Below are positions 20,101 through 29,000 of a DNA stretch of 64,000 bases, piece after piece. Location of the stretch: assembly GCF_034087045.1 (NCBI RefSeq), contig NZ_CP139247.1, positions 5,978,001-6,042,000 on the forward strand, given 5' to 3'. The DNA comes from Chitinophaga sancti. Its GTDB lineage: Bacteria; Bacteroidota; Bacteroidia; Chitinophagales; Chitinophagaceae. The stretch's first letter is position 1. Each line of letters opens with the position of its first letter. A model generated the notes under the pieces. It saw nothing but the letters and a program-made list of their open reading frames with translations. It was not told the DNA's origin and ran no database searches. A program made the translations under genes and the position numbers.

Positions 20101-21914
20101 GCTGTGAGGTAAGAGATGACCTGGTTTCTTTTCTCACGCCTTGTTCTCATGGAACTAAGGGTATCCATTGCCTCATCAGCTACCCATTTTTTATTTTGGT
20201 ACCTGCTCAGGTATTTGGTCGCCTGCAGGGTAGAGCTACTGGTACTGGATTGATTTAATTTAACGGTCACGACATCATCACCACCCAGTTTTGTATAATA
20301 TTCCTTATCATTCACTGTCATCTCACCCGGGTTCCTGAAGTAGGAGCCTTCGTAGGTGCCCAGAGAGCTGGTAAATGGAGTTTGGGTATAAAATATATTA
20401 TCCTTCAGCCAGGCACCATTTTCAGTATAAGCATAGGTAAGACCTATTGTAGCACCGGCATGCACCAGCCCACCGGCAGAAAGGTCAGCACCCGCGGTAC
20501 CTGATACAAATTTAGTTTTGTTGTAGTGATCAAATACATGACCGATATCGCTGCGGTAAGCCCTGAAACTGCCACCTGTGCCTTCACCTGACATCGCGAA
20601 CACATCGTAGGTATAGGATGGAATACCGATATTAGGAACGGCGGGTTTCTCACGGTAAGGAATATCTTTTTCACGGTTATAATCCATCAATACACTCGTA
20701 TTATTACCGGCGCCCTGGAAGTTCAGGTAACCATAAGCCGGCAGTGATCTACGCTGATCGGCTTCCTTAATTTCCTGTTTTGCATAGTAACCTTCAAACG
20801 CCAGTGTAGAAGAGCTTACCGAAGCATCGGTCCCTACTTTCAAGGTAAATGTCAGGTTGGTATTTGTATATGGGAGGGTGACTGCAGGGGAATAAGAAGG
20901 ATATGCAAAAGACATGATTGTACGACTTGCACCTGGGGAGCGGCCCCATTGGTTGGTGGTAGTGGTCACTGTCTTACCGTCACTTCCGGTTTGATTTTTT
21001 GTTGTACTACGGGTCATGCTCGTACCCAATCCCAACGTCAGTGCTTTCATGCCACTCCTGGAATTAAATCCTGTGCTAAGACCAACACTGCCACCCAAGG
21101 TTCCGGTTTCCTTCGTCCTTTCCCAGTTCTTTCTATAATCAAGGCTGGTACCGACGGTGAATCCATCTGTTGAGCTATTTGTGAGAGATAACCCTGCGGT
21201 TAATTTACCCATAGAGGCAGAGCCTACATTGATACTAGGACTAAGGCCGGTTTCCATACCCCAGCCTTTGTAGTTATTATAATTAATGCCGACACTCGCA
21301 GTAAGGGATAAAGAGAGACTCGCAGAATCGCTACCGGTGAGCTTATTCAACGGAAGACCCAGCAGCTCTTCAGACAACGCGACAGAAACACCTGCACTAA
21401 CATTGGGTTTCATAGCAGAAACCTGCTGAATTGTATCTGTACCATTGAAATCATCGGGTAAGCCTCTCAGGTTTCTTGTGATAGAACCCGGGTTCAGGTT
21501 CCAGCCAAGACCTACCCAGCTTGCATCCTGATCCATGCCTACTCCACTGTTATAACCCAGTGCCAGCGGATAACCGCCTACATCCAGCAATGGAATAGAA
21601 TAAGAGAAATCCCCGGAGAACAGGTCGACCATGTTATCACTGTTCACAGAGTGGAAGTCCTGGCTTTCGGGTTGTGTAGGGCCACCGATAAACGCTTTGG
21701 ATGTGGTGGTAAGGGCAGCTGGGGTGCTTTTCTCAGCGGGTAGTACTGCTGCATGGTCCCATACCGGCAATGGGGTTCTTGTTGTTGTTACGCTTACAGG
21801 AATCATCACAGGAGCGCCGAATGCATAATCCGGCAGTACCGTTTCGAGATACATCACAACAAGCATCAGAGAAGCAATCAACCGCTTGCTTCCTGCGACA
21901 TGTTTTAATATCAT
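14157..21914 (-). CDS. Giant secreted SpvB-like/PA14 protein with nine DUF5977 repeats
   Basis: The 2585-aa product starts with a signal-like hydrophobic segment (residues 11-32). Residues about 85-155 hold the SpvB/RHS-type N-terminal signature (YSIPLLDVGGYPL, ASWVGLGWNLNPGSI). A PA14 domain lies near 640-775 (GDYTFYLDHDDGVRLFLND), which in other proteins binds glycans. The long middle part resembles other giant Bacteroidota RHS-locus proteins but lacks a clear RHS core. Nine tandem DUF5977 repeats of 65 residues follow (about 1890-2480), then a final beta domain of about 100 residues. It is probably a cell-surface or secreted shell/adhesin component of the RHS locus. It is preceded by an 86-aa secreted protein (7-nt gap) and overlaps the next gene by 4 nt. 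Confidence 0.9.
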   Translation of the reverse strand: MILKHVAGSKRLIASLMLVVMYLETVLPDYAFGAPVMIPVSVTTTRTPLPVWDHAAVLPAEKSTPAALTTTSKAFIGGPTQPESQDFHSVNSDNMVDLFSGDFSYSIPLLDVGGYPLALGYNSGVGMDQDASWVGLGWNLNPGSITRNLRGLPDDFNGTDTIQQVSAMKPNVSAGVSVALSEELLGLPLNKLTGSDSASLSLSLTASVGINYNNYKGWGMETGLSPSINVGSASMGKLTAGLSLTNSSTDGFTVGTSLDYRKNWERTKETGTLGGSVGLSTGFNSRSGMKALTLGLGTSMTRSTTKNQTGSDGKTVTTTTNQWGRSPGASRTIMSFAYPSYSPAVTLPYTNTNLTFTLKVGTDASVSSSTLAFEGYYAKQEIKEADQRRSLPAYGYLNFQGAGNNTSVLMDYNREKDIPYREKPAVPNIGIPSYTYDVFAMSGEGTGGSFRAYRSDIGHVFDHYNKTKFVSGTAGADLSAGGLVHAGATIGLTYAYTENGAWLKDNIFYTQTPFTSSLGTYEGSYFRNPGEMTVNDKEYYTKLGGDDVVTVKLNQSSTSSSTLQATKYLSRYQNKKWVADEAMDTLSSMRTRREKRNQVISYLTAEEAGVAGFPRFIENYSENYYSLTPCPAVISDDVDGDGVGLLGQYYIHRNFEKKLYEKVDTVIYMPNQAVFNYDRPATVTPLNTKWSARWTGRIKAPVTGDYTFYLDHDDGVRLFLNDTSLIDRFGIVATTDSAKVNLVAGQYYKIRMDYNNNKGGMRATLEWKYPSQDRIRVPTENLYLTSTKDTLMVDSISIEKRVNSFRQKNHISEIDVTNADGKRYIYGLPVYNLQQKEATFSVDASKGNADSGLVKYTPGSENSTGNSSGNDHYYSSELMPAYAHTFLLTALLSPDYQDLTGNGITADDKGDAIKFNYTKIAGINNPYNWRSPAPAIPNQASLHQGQRTDNRDDKGSYVYGQKELWYLHSIESKNMVAIFKLASRDDLPAIDENGVRQKGNYGRKLEEINLYTKSELMKANPKPIKTVHFEYSYDLCKGANGRINAEGKLTLKKIWFTYNNNQKGKRHPYVFYYNGVNPDYNSKDVDRWGSYKSSSQNPSQVNNNDYPYSLQDSTLAAQNAAAWTLDSIQLPAGGRIKVDYESDDYAYVQNKRAAQMYTIAGFSLGAPNSTEDLQSNLYNGLYDNQYVSINVPKAVSSNAEVYTRYLEGMEKVYFRLYVKMPADKYGSGSEYVPVYATLDQSKYGFFNGGNTIYIRVKAISTNGEIDMATSLYSPLTKAAFSYLRMNLPSKAYPGSETGDNVSAVDVIKILASQASNIVQMLATFDNAARIKNWARAVDLGRSFVRLNNPYYKKYGGGIRVKRIRIFDNWNEMTKQKESVYGQEYIYTTTKEVNGKTDTISSGVATYEPMIGADENPWRTPLEYNQQVAALAPIVNGYTELPLGESFFPSPSVGYSKVRVRTIHANKTRSANGYGENCYYTSYDFPTLTDMTLLADNKKRYKPALSNLLRINAKHYIAVSQGFKVELNDMNGRLKSQASYSETNTTTPVTSTTNYYRVDDQQATTKHLNNTVMAMTPKGMIDTTAVIGKDMELMTDMREERSVSTAVTVQVNGDMFTFPWPPIMFIPVALSVYNKEETMYHSAAVAKVIYRHGILDSVVVTDKDSKISTRNLLYDSETGNVLLTSTQNEFNDPIYNFTMPAGWAYDGMSGAYKNTGVILKNIYIRQGRITSGLSATAKVTDYFAGGDKVLIYSKPKTGGEDCAPHVATFPATGLMYTVDANEQHGGSPDIYFVDENGQPFSGNDITLKVVKSGRKNIGAAISNVSLLKNPLVQTSTGYKLVIDSTSKVIAASAVQYKSAWKVPDSRKSGTVTTCVPESYAKYAGGDAANCGVTQTSYGNHLLSRSYIVNNCSSGYIGKYAVSYVVPANKFYSTVSQAAADSMAQKLMSDSGQLYANAHGVCIAYYTSTAQTATASKNNCAAGSKGGTASYTVGAGFSHSYVSQAAADSTAYAWAYSQAQAQANNSTCYYYSVAQSGSYTKNNCASGGTGGSVSYSLAAGTDSSSVSQAAADSLAKISLASLGQAYANANGTCTFYNTAVSVTKTRNNCGTGGTGSSVTYTVAAGKWSSTVSQAKADSLANVDLSNNAQTYANTNGTCTFYNTAVSVTKTRNNCSTGGTGSSVTYTVAAGKYSSTVSQAGADSLASADLTANAQTYANTNGYCTFYNTAVSLTKTRNNCATGGTGSSVTYTVAANKYSSTVSQSQADSLANLDLNNNAQTYANTNGTCTFYNTAVSATMTRNNCSTGGTGSSVTYTVAANKYSSTVSQSQADSLANVDLNNNAQTYANTNGTCTFYNTAVSSTKTRNNCGTNGTGSSVTYTVAANKYSSTVSQVSADSLANVDLTNNAQTYANTNGSCTYTNDAMSRTYTRNNCGTGYTGSSVTYSVAAGKYTSTVSYADANSKAAADTLANGQTYANTNGTCTLQAVTITINTSPSGYTANTAHGNISVKTSSGTSIVTGTFDGTDLFSPLSTSKTYTTTATTFTITIAAMTAAYASVNGSAKNVYSSSQTWTVTGSTITILLYYK
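14475..16245 (-). repeat. Nine tandem 195-bp coding repeats (DUF5977)
   Basis: Each unit encodes about 65 residues with the pattern RNNCxTGxTGSSVTYTVAA, then SSTVSQxxADSLA and AQTYANTNGTC. The central five copies are nearly identical at protein level, while the first three and the last diverge, as expected when repeats expand by unequal exchange from the centre. Each unit contributes two conserved Cys residues. Confidence 0.92.
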
Positions 21915-21921
21915 TTACGCT

Positions 21922-22182
21922 TTATTTATTGTTGTAGATAAATTTTGCATTCCAGTATTCCTTCCTGCTGTTTTGCAGGCGGAATAGATAATGTTGGTCA
22001 TTGGTAAGGCCTTTCAGTACGATCTTTACGAGGATAGGTGAAGATGATGTACTTACCAGCAGCATGTTCCAGAGCAGGGCTTTCTGCAATACTCCTGTAG
22101 GCGGCAATTGAACCGTCATGCTTACCTGTGCAACAGAACTAAGAGATAGCAATATTAGTGCTACCTGGGATAACCATCTCAT
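21922..22182 (-). CDS. Small secreted protein at the head of the RHS operon
   Basis: The 86-aa product has a signal peptide (hydrophobic residues 5-18, SSVAQ cleavage site) followed by a beta-type segment (VSMTVQLPPTGVLQKALLWN). The last 25 residues are charged and low in hydrophobicity. It is the first gene after the promoter near 22.55 kb and ends 7 nt before the start of the 2585-aa gene. I have an impression of longer Bacteroidota surface proteins with a similar PPTGVLQK segment, so this may be a shortened version, but I cannot confirm that. Function is unknown; co-expression with the RHS locus is very likely. Confidence 0.75.
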   Translation of the reverse strand: MRWLSQVALILLSLSSVAQVSMTVQLPPTGVLQKALLWNMLLVSTSSSPILVKIVLKGLTNDQHYLFRLQNSRKEYWNAKFIYNNK

Positions 22183-22538
22183 TTAGAATTTTTTGGTATA
22201 GGTATAGCATCTCATTCCATGTGATAGGTATTGCTTCGTGAATGGGTTATAGAAGAATATCTATTTTGTGGATAGGGATATTTATTGGTATGTTTTGTCC
22301 CTTAAACAATTATACATGACACAGCACCTCCTGTTAAGGAGAATAACATCACTTATTTTTCTAACAATCGGGTAAAATCGTACTTCTGTAGATATCCTTT
22401 AAATACTACAATAAGGGTTAATTTGTTGCTTGGTTTTGTTTTAAAAATTATTGTCCTTATCCGGCAACATATACAGTTGGTTAAATGGTATGGGTACAGT
22501 ACGGTGGGTCGGTATAGTCAACAACGTACTTATGTGGA
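22183..22538 (-). other. Long untranslated leader upstream of the RHS operon
   Basis: About 350 nt separate the predicted transcription start (near 22533) from the first start codon at 22182. No ORF of convincing composition and no recognisable riboswitch was seen; only a small CTCC-TGTTAA-GGAG hairpin near 22330 stands out. Confidence 0.4.
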
Positions 22539-22569
22539 CAAAAGTATATAATAAAACGTGATTTCCAAA
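22539..22569 (-). promoter_or_regulatory. Bacteroidota sigma-ABfr-type promoter for the RHS operon
   Basis: On the minus strand a TTTG box (22569-22566) is followed after 19 nt by TACTTTTG (22546-22539), matching the known Bacteroidota consensus TTTG-N17-23-TAnnTTTG. A second, slightly weaker match lies just upstream: TTG at 22593-22591, 17 nt, TACATTTG at 22573-22566. Transcription would start near 22533. Confidence 0.65.
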
Positions 22570-22599
22570 TGTAAGTACAAAATATTTTCTCAATGATAG

Positions 22600-22638
22600 A
22601 AAAATGGCTGTACCTCAATCTTTGGTACAGCCATTTTT
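22600..22638 (-). terminator. Rho-independent terminator after the DUF3108-like gene
   Basis: A perfect 15-bp stem (AAAAATGGCTGTACC at 22600-22614, complement at 22624-22638) with a 9-nt loop lies 3 nt past the stop codon at 22642. The stem ends in A/T runs, so it can work in both directions. Confidence 0.85.
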
Positions 22639-22641
22639 TAA

Positions 22642-23940
22642 TTATCTCACATCCTTCAGATTCACATCGACCTTGTCTCCATCTTTTCTGACGGTCACTT
22701 TCATCTCTATTTCGGCCGTTGCGCCGGTAGTAGCACTGGCTGATTTGTAGACATCACTTGACGATAATACAGCTCCACTTGGGTGCATTAAATAGCTTGT
22801 TCCGGCATAATAACTGTATGAATAAGTGTGAGTATATCCAAAACTGGTAATTAGGATATACTCCCCGGGCATCAGGTTTGTAAATTCAAAATGACCTTTG
22901 TCATCATATACGGTGGTCTTTTTCATACATGCCTCCACATTAGGATCGATAGGTACCGGTGGCAGCTTTTTACCTTTCGCTATCTTTTTATTCACTGCTT
23001 TCCATTCTTCGAGATAGGCAGAATTAGGCAGAATAGATACCACCGTTCCTTTAGGTGCATATTGTGCTTTGTTAATATTTACGGCTGCAATTCTTTTTAC
23101 ACTACTATGATCTCTCGCAAAAGCAGTACCTACGATCACACTGTTTCCTTTATCTAATTGCTGCAAAGCTTCTTCTTTGTTAAATTTATTGGCGATCGGC
23201 TGGTAATCCAGTTCTTCATCTATGCATATTTCGGTGATACCGCCTCCGGCAGGCATTTCTCTTTGCCATATTCTGTGACTTTTTTTATCAATAATATAAG
23301 TGTATACCGCACCGGTGGATTCTTCCAGTATATTCACCAGCCAGCTTTCGTGATTGCCGGTTTTAGGAGAGCGTTGTATATAGCTTTTTACATCTTTAAT
23401 AATGTAGTTGGACAATACGCTGTCAGGGTTTTCTGTATAATAGAATTCCGGGATCACCGCCTTATAACCTACATCCAGTGGTAATGTAGTGAAGAACAGA
23501 TCAGCCAGGTTAAAATCTACAAATTTACTGGCAGGTTTGATCGCTATCTGCTTATCCTTATCACCATTCACGTAGTGATATTTACCAGTAATGGTATTCC
23601 CGAAATCCAGGTTTATTGAGTTCTTGAGCCCCTCGGACCTGAAGGTAAGCGGGCTCAATGTTTTTGCATCGGCTACTGAAGTTCTCTTTCTATACCATTT
23701 ATCATTTTCATCTTTGTAGTCAGCTACAAATTTTATCTCATTCCCCAGTATGGTGATATCATTTGTATAGGTTCCTTTCTTTGTCCAGATATCCCCTTTT
23801 ACATAATATATCGTGTACAGAGATCTGCCGGATTTTAAGTAGGAAGTATTCACGTCCGGGTTACCGGGTAAAACAGTTTTCTGACTAAAGACGGCCAATG
23901 GCAATAGTAATAGAAATGCCGATTTCAAGGTTGTTAGCAT
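22642..23940 (-). CDS. Secreted DUF3108-like protein with carboxypeptidase-regulatory-like domain
   Basis: The product is 432 aa when started at the ATG at 23940; an upstream in-frame ATG at 23961 would add seven residues. I chose 23940 because the signal peptide (MLTTLKSAFLLLLPLAVFSQ) begins there and because a TACTTTTG box at 23979-23986 would leave only about 12 nt before the earlier ATG. Residues 30-250 resemble DUF3108-type lipid- or envelope-related beta proteins (SLYTIYYVKGDIW, then LKNSINLDFGN). Residues about 250-430 include a carboxypeptidase-regulatory-like beta sandwich (GHFEFTNLMPGEYIL). A strong terminator follows. The protein is exported; the role is unknown. It is transcribed away from the ECF sigma gene. 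Confidence 0.75.
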   Translation of the reverse strand: MLTTLKSAFLLLLPLAVFSQKTVLPGNPDVNTSYLKSGRSLYTIYYVKGDIWTKKGTYTNDITILGNEIKFVADYKDENDKWYRKRTSVADAKTLSPLTFRSEGLKNSINLDFGNTITGKYHYVNGDKDKQIAIKPASKFVDFNLADLFFTTLPLDVGYKAVIPEFYYTENPDSVLSNYIIKDVKSYIQRSPKTGNHESWLVNILEESTGAVYTYIIDKKSHRIWQREMPAGGGITEICIDEELDYQPIANKFNKEEALQQLDKGNSVIVGTAFARDHSSVKRIAAVNINKAQYAPKGTVVSILPNSAYLEEWKAVNKKIAKGKKLPPVPIDPNVEACMKKTTVYDDKGHFEFTNLMPGEYILITSFGYTHTYSYSYYAGTSYLMHPSGAVLSSSDVYKSASATTGATAEIEMKVTVRKDGDKVDVNLKDVR

Positions 23941-23978
23941 GGGTTCTTGTTTACGTACCAAAAAGATAGGTTTAGGTG

Positions 23979-23986
23979 CAAAAGTA
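23979..23986 (-). promoter_or_regulatory. -7 box for the DUF3108-like gene
   Basis: TACTTTTG on the minus strand matches the Bacteroidota -7 element TAnnTTTG and is identical to the RHS-operon box. A convincing -33 TTTG is not visible at the expected distance, so the call is tentative. Confidence 0.4.
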
Positions 23987-24100
23987 ATACTTTTAAATAA
24001 ATCCTTTAATTGTACTGACTTTCAGGATAAACAAGGTATAATTATCACTTTTTTTTGAGTAAGTTTATCCCTGACCGTACCAAAAGCAGCTGGATGATCT

Positions 24101-24682
24101 ATGCACACAGAAAAAGATGATTTGGTAAAAGCCGTGGCCAGAGGAGATATAAAAGCTTTCAACCAGCTTTTTGAGGAGTTTTATGCCCCTCTTTTTTATT
24201 ATGCCTACAACCTGGTACAGGACAAGGAAGAAGCGAAAGATATTGTACTGACAGCATTGTATAAAGGCTGGGAACGAAGAGCACAGTTCCTCCAATACCA
24301 ACACATTAAATCTTTTCTTTACCTGGTAGTACGCAATGCCGGGCTAAATTTCATAAAAAAAGAACAACACACTGCCAACCGTATCCAGGATTTTCTATTA
24401 ACGGAAGAGCTGCAAACTACGGACAATGACCACCTCGCTACCGAAGCCGAAGTGCTGAAAAAAGTATTTAAAGCCATTGACGGGTTACCCAAAAAATGCA
24501 GGGAGGTATTTAGGCTTACCTACCTGGAAAATAAATCAGTGCAGGAAATTGCCACACTCCTTCAGATATCTCCATCCAACGTGTCGGCACAACGACACAG
24601 GGCACTGTCCCTCCTTCGGCTCGCCCTCACTGAAACACCACTGGCGCTTTTTTATTTATACATCCATATTATAGGGAAATAA
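24101..24682 (+). CDS. ECF RNA polymerase sigma factor (SusC/D locus 1)
   Basis: The 193-aa product has sigma region 2 (about residues 20-88, LVQDKEEAKDIVLTALYKGW) and region 4 with a helix-turn-helix (about 125-175, EVFRLTYLENKSVQEIATLL). The length and a short Leu-rich tail are usual for Bacteroidota ECF factors of the RpoE/FecI type. The gene is followed after 71 nt by a FecR-type anti-sigma gene and then by susC and susD homologues. By analogy with known systems, the FecR protein would release this sigma factor when the SusC transporter binds its ligand. The target promoter was not identified. Confidence 0.93.
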   Translation: MHTEKDDLVKAVARGDIKAFNQLFEEFYAPLFYYAYNLVQDKEEAKDIVLTALYKGWERRAQFLQYQHIKSFLYLVVRNAGLNFIKKEQHTANRIQDFLLTEELQTTDNDHLATEAEVLKKVFKAIDGLPKKCREVFRLTYLENKSVQEIATLLQISPSNVSAQRHRALSLLRLALTETPLALFYLYIHIIGK

Positions 24683-24753
24683 TTTTTAGAAAAAACTTTT
24701 CCAATTTTTTAAGATTCGGCCACTGTTATTGTATTAGCTTATATCTATCTGGA

Positions 24754-25899
24754 ATGGGGCAAACATTATTTGACATAGAAGAATTGTTATTCAAGAAGTT
24801 ACAAGGAACACTATCTCCTGAAGAAGCTGCTTACCTGGAACTATGGAAAGCTCAAAAACCGGGTAACCAGGATTTTTATGATCAGTTAACAGATCCTTCC
24901 AAACTAACAGAGAAACTGCGATTGTACGCAAATCATGATCAGGAAACTGCCAGGCAGGAGGCACTCGCTCACCTGTTCCCAGGGCGCCGGACCATTCCAA
25001 TGTACAAGTGGTGGGCAGCTGCAGCAGCTATAGCGCTGTTGCTCAGCGCAGGCGGCTATCTATATTATAAACAAGAGACCCGCTTGCCCCAGGTTAGTCA
25101 GACGATCATCGCCCCCGGACACCAGGGTGCAATTCTTACATTGGCCAATGGAGGCCAGGTACAACTGGATACCATTCAAAACGGCGTTATCGCGCTGCAG
25201 GGAGGAGTGACAGCCAAAATCGTCAACGGCACTTTACATTATGAAGGACAGCCAACCGGTACACTGTACAATAAAATGGCTACTCCCAAAGGAAGAGTAT
25301 TTCAGCTCACGCTTCCGGATGGTACAGCGATCTGGCTGAACAGCGCCAGTTCCGTAAGATACCCGATAGCATTTACCGGCAAGGAAAGAAAGGTAGAGAT
25401 AACCGGAGAAGCCTATTTTGAGGTCGCTCCTGACCCTGAAAAACCATTTCTGGTAGTTGTATCCAATAAGACGACCGTGAAGGTTTTAGGCACCCATTTT
25501 AACGTGAATGCCTATGGCAATGAACAGGAAATTACCACTACCCTGCTGCAAGGCGCCATCCAGGTCAATAAAATGATTCTGAAACCGGGACAACAGGCCA
25601 TTTTAGATAAAGATAACGATCTACGCCTGCTACAAGCAGCGGATATGAATAAGGTAATGGCCTGGAAAAACGGGCTGTTCGATTTTGAAGGAGCCACTTT
25701 GCAGGAAGTGATGCGTCAACTGGAAAGGTGGTATGATATAGATGTTGTATTTGAAGGCCCCATACCCGATATAAAATTTGGGGGAAAAATGACCAGGGGC
25801 ATTCCGCTGAATGACGTACTGGACATCTTAAAAGGATTTGAAGGGGCAGATTTTACATTTTACATGGAAGGAAACAAAAAACTAATCATAAGCAGATAA
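24754..25899 (+). CDS. FecR-family anti-sigma factor
   Basis: The 381-aa product has a cytoplasmic N-terminal part (1-82) that would bind the sigma factor and one membrane helix (about 84-105, KWWAAAAAIALLLSAGGYLY). A periplasmic FecR domain follows (about 171-272, GTAIWLNSASSVRYP and ITGEAYFEVA), then a C-terminal DUF4974/STN-like domain (about 303-380). The domain order and length are standard for Bacteroidota. The ATG at 24754 starts a plausible N-terminus (MGQTLFDIEELLFKKL). It lies between the ECF sigma gene and the SusC gene, so it probably relays the signal from the N-terminal STN domain of that transporter. Confidence 0.94.
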   Translation: MGQTLFDIEELLFKKLQGTLSPEEAAYLELWKAQKPGNQDFYDQLTDPSKLTEKLRLYANHDQETARQEALAHLFPGRRTIPMYKWWAAAAAIALLLSAGGYLYYKQETRLPQVSQTIIAPGHQGAILTLANGGQVQLDTIQNGVIALQGGVTAKIVNGTLHYEGQPTGTLYNKMATPKGRVFQLTLPDGTAIWLNSASSVRYPIAFTGKERKVEITGEAYFEVAPDPEKPFLVVVSNKTTVKVLGTHFNVNAYGNEQEITTTLLQGAIQVNKMILKPGQQAILDKDNDLRLLQAADMNKVMAWKNGLFDFEGATLQEVMRQLERWYDIDVVFEGPIPDIKFGGKMTRGIPLNDVLDILKGFEGADFTFYMEGNKKLIISR

Positions 25900-25954
25900 C
25901 CAAAATCATATTTAAAAACATGAAAATTTAATCAACCAACCAGGATCAGAAAAA

Positions 25955-25984
25955 TGCCTGAAGTGGTTCGAAGCACTTCAGGCA
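25955..25984. other. Hairpin between the FecR and SusC genes
   Basis: An 11-bp perfect stem (TGCCTGAAGTG at 25955-25965, complement at 25974-25984) with an 8-nt loop lies in the 152-nt gap. There is no T-tract, so a processing or partial attenuation role is more likely than full termination. Confidence 0.5.
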
Positions 25985-26051
25985 AACAATCCGGCTGATC
26001 AATACCAAGGTCTTAAGCTCCGTATTAAACAACCAAAATCATTCACAAAGT

Positions 26052-29000
26052 ATGAAAAAAACTGCAACATGTAGTTGGAGTAGGGTTTGCCATGCATTTC
26101 CCTTTGTCACATTTATCCCTATACCTTCCATTGCCAGCATCATGAAAATGTTCGTAATCTTCCTGCTGGCCGCTACGTTCTCAGCGTATGGCCATGGTAC
26201 AGCACAATCTATTACTTTATCGGGTCGCAACATGGGCCTGAAACAGGTATTTACTGCCATTGAGGAACAAATAGGCTATGTCGTTTTCTACCGGCAGGAC
26301 CAGCTGGCCAATACAAAACCAGTGAGTCCCCAGGTGAGCAATATGCCACTGAAGGAATTTCTCAACAGCATACTATCGTCCCAGCAACTGGACTTCCGGA
26401 TCAGGGACAAAACCATCATCCTTGTGGCGGCCCCAAAGCCGGAAAAACCTGTATGGGAAATACTCCCCATCCTGTCTACCCCTATCACTGTACTGGTGAT
26501 GGATGAAGGTGGTATTCCATTACAAGGCGCCAATGTTTCTATCAAAAACAAAAAGGAATTCGCTATTACCGATGTATTGGGCATCTGTAAAATTAAAGCA
26601 GACGAGGACGATGAGATCATTATTACCTTCATTGGTCAGGAAAACCGGATCATCAAAGTCACCAAAACCATCCTGAAAAATGGTACTATTGCCGCCCTGT
26701 TACAACCTTCCACCACCAAACTGGGAAGTGTGGAAGTGGTGGTGAATACCGGCTATCAGCGCATCCGTCCGGAACAAAGTACTGGCGCCGTTTCACAAAT
26801 CAGTACTAAAGAATATGAATCCAGGATCAGTACCAACTTCATTGATGGACTGGTGAACAGGATGCCCGGACTCATGATCAATAACAATGTCAGCTTTACC
26901 AGTACCGACGGCAATGGTAATACAAGTTCCAGAAGTTTGTTCAATATACGTGGCATATCTACCATGTCTGCCAATCAAAATCCCCTGATCGTTATTGACG
27001 GTTATCCAACAGAACTGACGATGGATATGATCGATCCCAATGAGATCAAATCTGTTACCATTCTGAAAGATGCTGCTGCCGCTACCATTTATGGGGTAAG
27101 AGCGTCCAATGGGGTAATTGTGATAGAACGAAAACAGGCCAGGGCAGGCCAACCAAGGTTCTCTTTTCGCGCCACAGCCGGCATCACGCCCAAACCGGAC
27201 TATAACAAATTCAGGTGGGAAGACAATCCATCGGCCATTGTTACCAGCTATGAAAGAGATCTGTATAAAACCAGTATCAATGCCAGTACCTGGGACCAGC
27301 TGATCAACAAAAGCTCTTATTCCGGCACTGCCTACTCCCCGGTATATTATATTATGGCACAGCAGGCCGCTAATATCATTACCCCAAATCAGGCAGAGAA
27401 AAGTTTTCAGGAGCTGATAAATTATGATAATACCAATGATTACAGTAAACTGTTTAACAGATCTGCACTGACACAAACTTACAGCCTGGACATGTCAGGA
27501 GGTAACCCGGGCGCACTCTATTATATCACGGCTAACTATACCGGCAACCGGCTGAATGAAATCCAAAACAACAACAACAGGTTGTCACTATCCGGGCGTA
27601 GTACGATCAAACTTTCTCAAAAGCTCTCACTGGAACTCACCACCGATTACCAGGAGCAACGGTATAAGAGCGCTCCTATACCTGACATCTATTCAGTGTA
27701 TCCATTTGAACATTTTAAAGATGAAAATGGAAATCCTGCCGCCATTGCCAGTGGATCAGGCGGCAACCCTTATTACAATGCCAAACTGCTATCGTGGGGA
27801 TTGCAGGATAATCTCTACTATCCACTCATCGATGTAAATGAGGTCAATGATAAAACACGTACTGTCAATAATCGTATCTCAGCAAAGTTTAACTACGCCA
27901 TCGGCTGGGGATTTGATCTCTCTTTCGGCGGTATATACGAAACCTCCAGGTCCGATCTGCGGCATTATGCTTCAGAAAAGTCGTCTGAAGCAAAACAATA
28001 TGTAAATAGTTACATCACCCTGAATACAGATGGCACCTTAAAATTCAATATACCGAACGGGGGATTTCTGCGACAGGAAACGGACAATACATCCAGTTAT
28101 ACCGCACGACTGCAATTGAATTATAATAAAAAACTGGGGGAGCGACATACTATTAACGGGATACTTGGTACAGAGATCAGAAGTGTGCTTGATAAAAGTA
28201 ACGTTGCCTCCTATTTTGGGTATAATGATGAAACGCTGTTACAACAACCCGTGAACCTGGCTGATATGGTAAATGGAACGATTACGGGTACATATATCAA
28301 TACGAAATCGATCCGTGATAACTACGATTATTTCTTTAGCCAGGGATACTCGGAAAACAGGTACCTGTCAGGGTATGCCAACGTTGTGTATGCTTTTAAA
28401 AACACGTATTCCCTCACAGGAAGTATACGCATTGACCAGTCTAACCTGTTTGGTACCAATCCAAAATATAAATATAAACCGCTGTGGTCACTAGGCGCAG
28501 CATGGAATATTCACAATGAAAATTTCATGCAGGAAATTACATGGATCAAACAATTAAAACTGCGTATTGCGGATGGCTTTAATGGTAATGTGGCCAAAAT
28601 GTCTTTACCACAAGCCATTGCCACCACTGTCTTAAACCCGTACACGTCTCCTACCAGTGCGGCGCTTACAAAACTATCCTATGCCAACAGTAGTCTGCGT
28701 TGGGAGCAAACACACAACTTCAATGTAGGGCTGGATTATATGCTGATCAAAAATATTTCAGGCAGCATCGATTATTACAGAAAAACAAGTACCGACCTGC
28801 TGGGCAACGCACAGATAGATCCGACCATCGGTGAAAGTCCGACATTGATCAATACCGCATCCATCAGGAACAAAGGGATAGAAGTGAGTTTGCATGCGGA
28901 CTGGATAGCTACCAAAAAGGTGAACTGGAATACTGGGTTGATATTATCTAAGAACACAAGCGAAGTAACAGATGTATACCAAACCGGGGAATATTCACCA

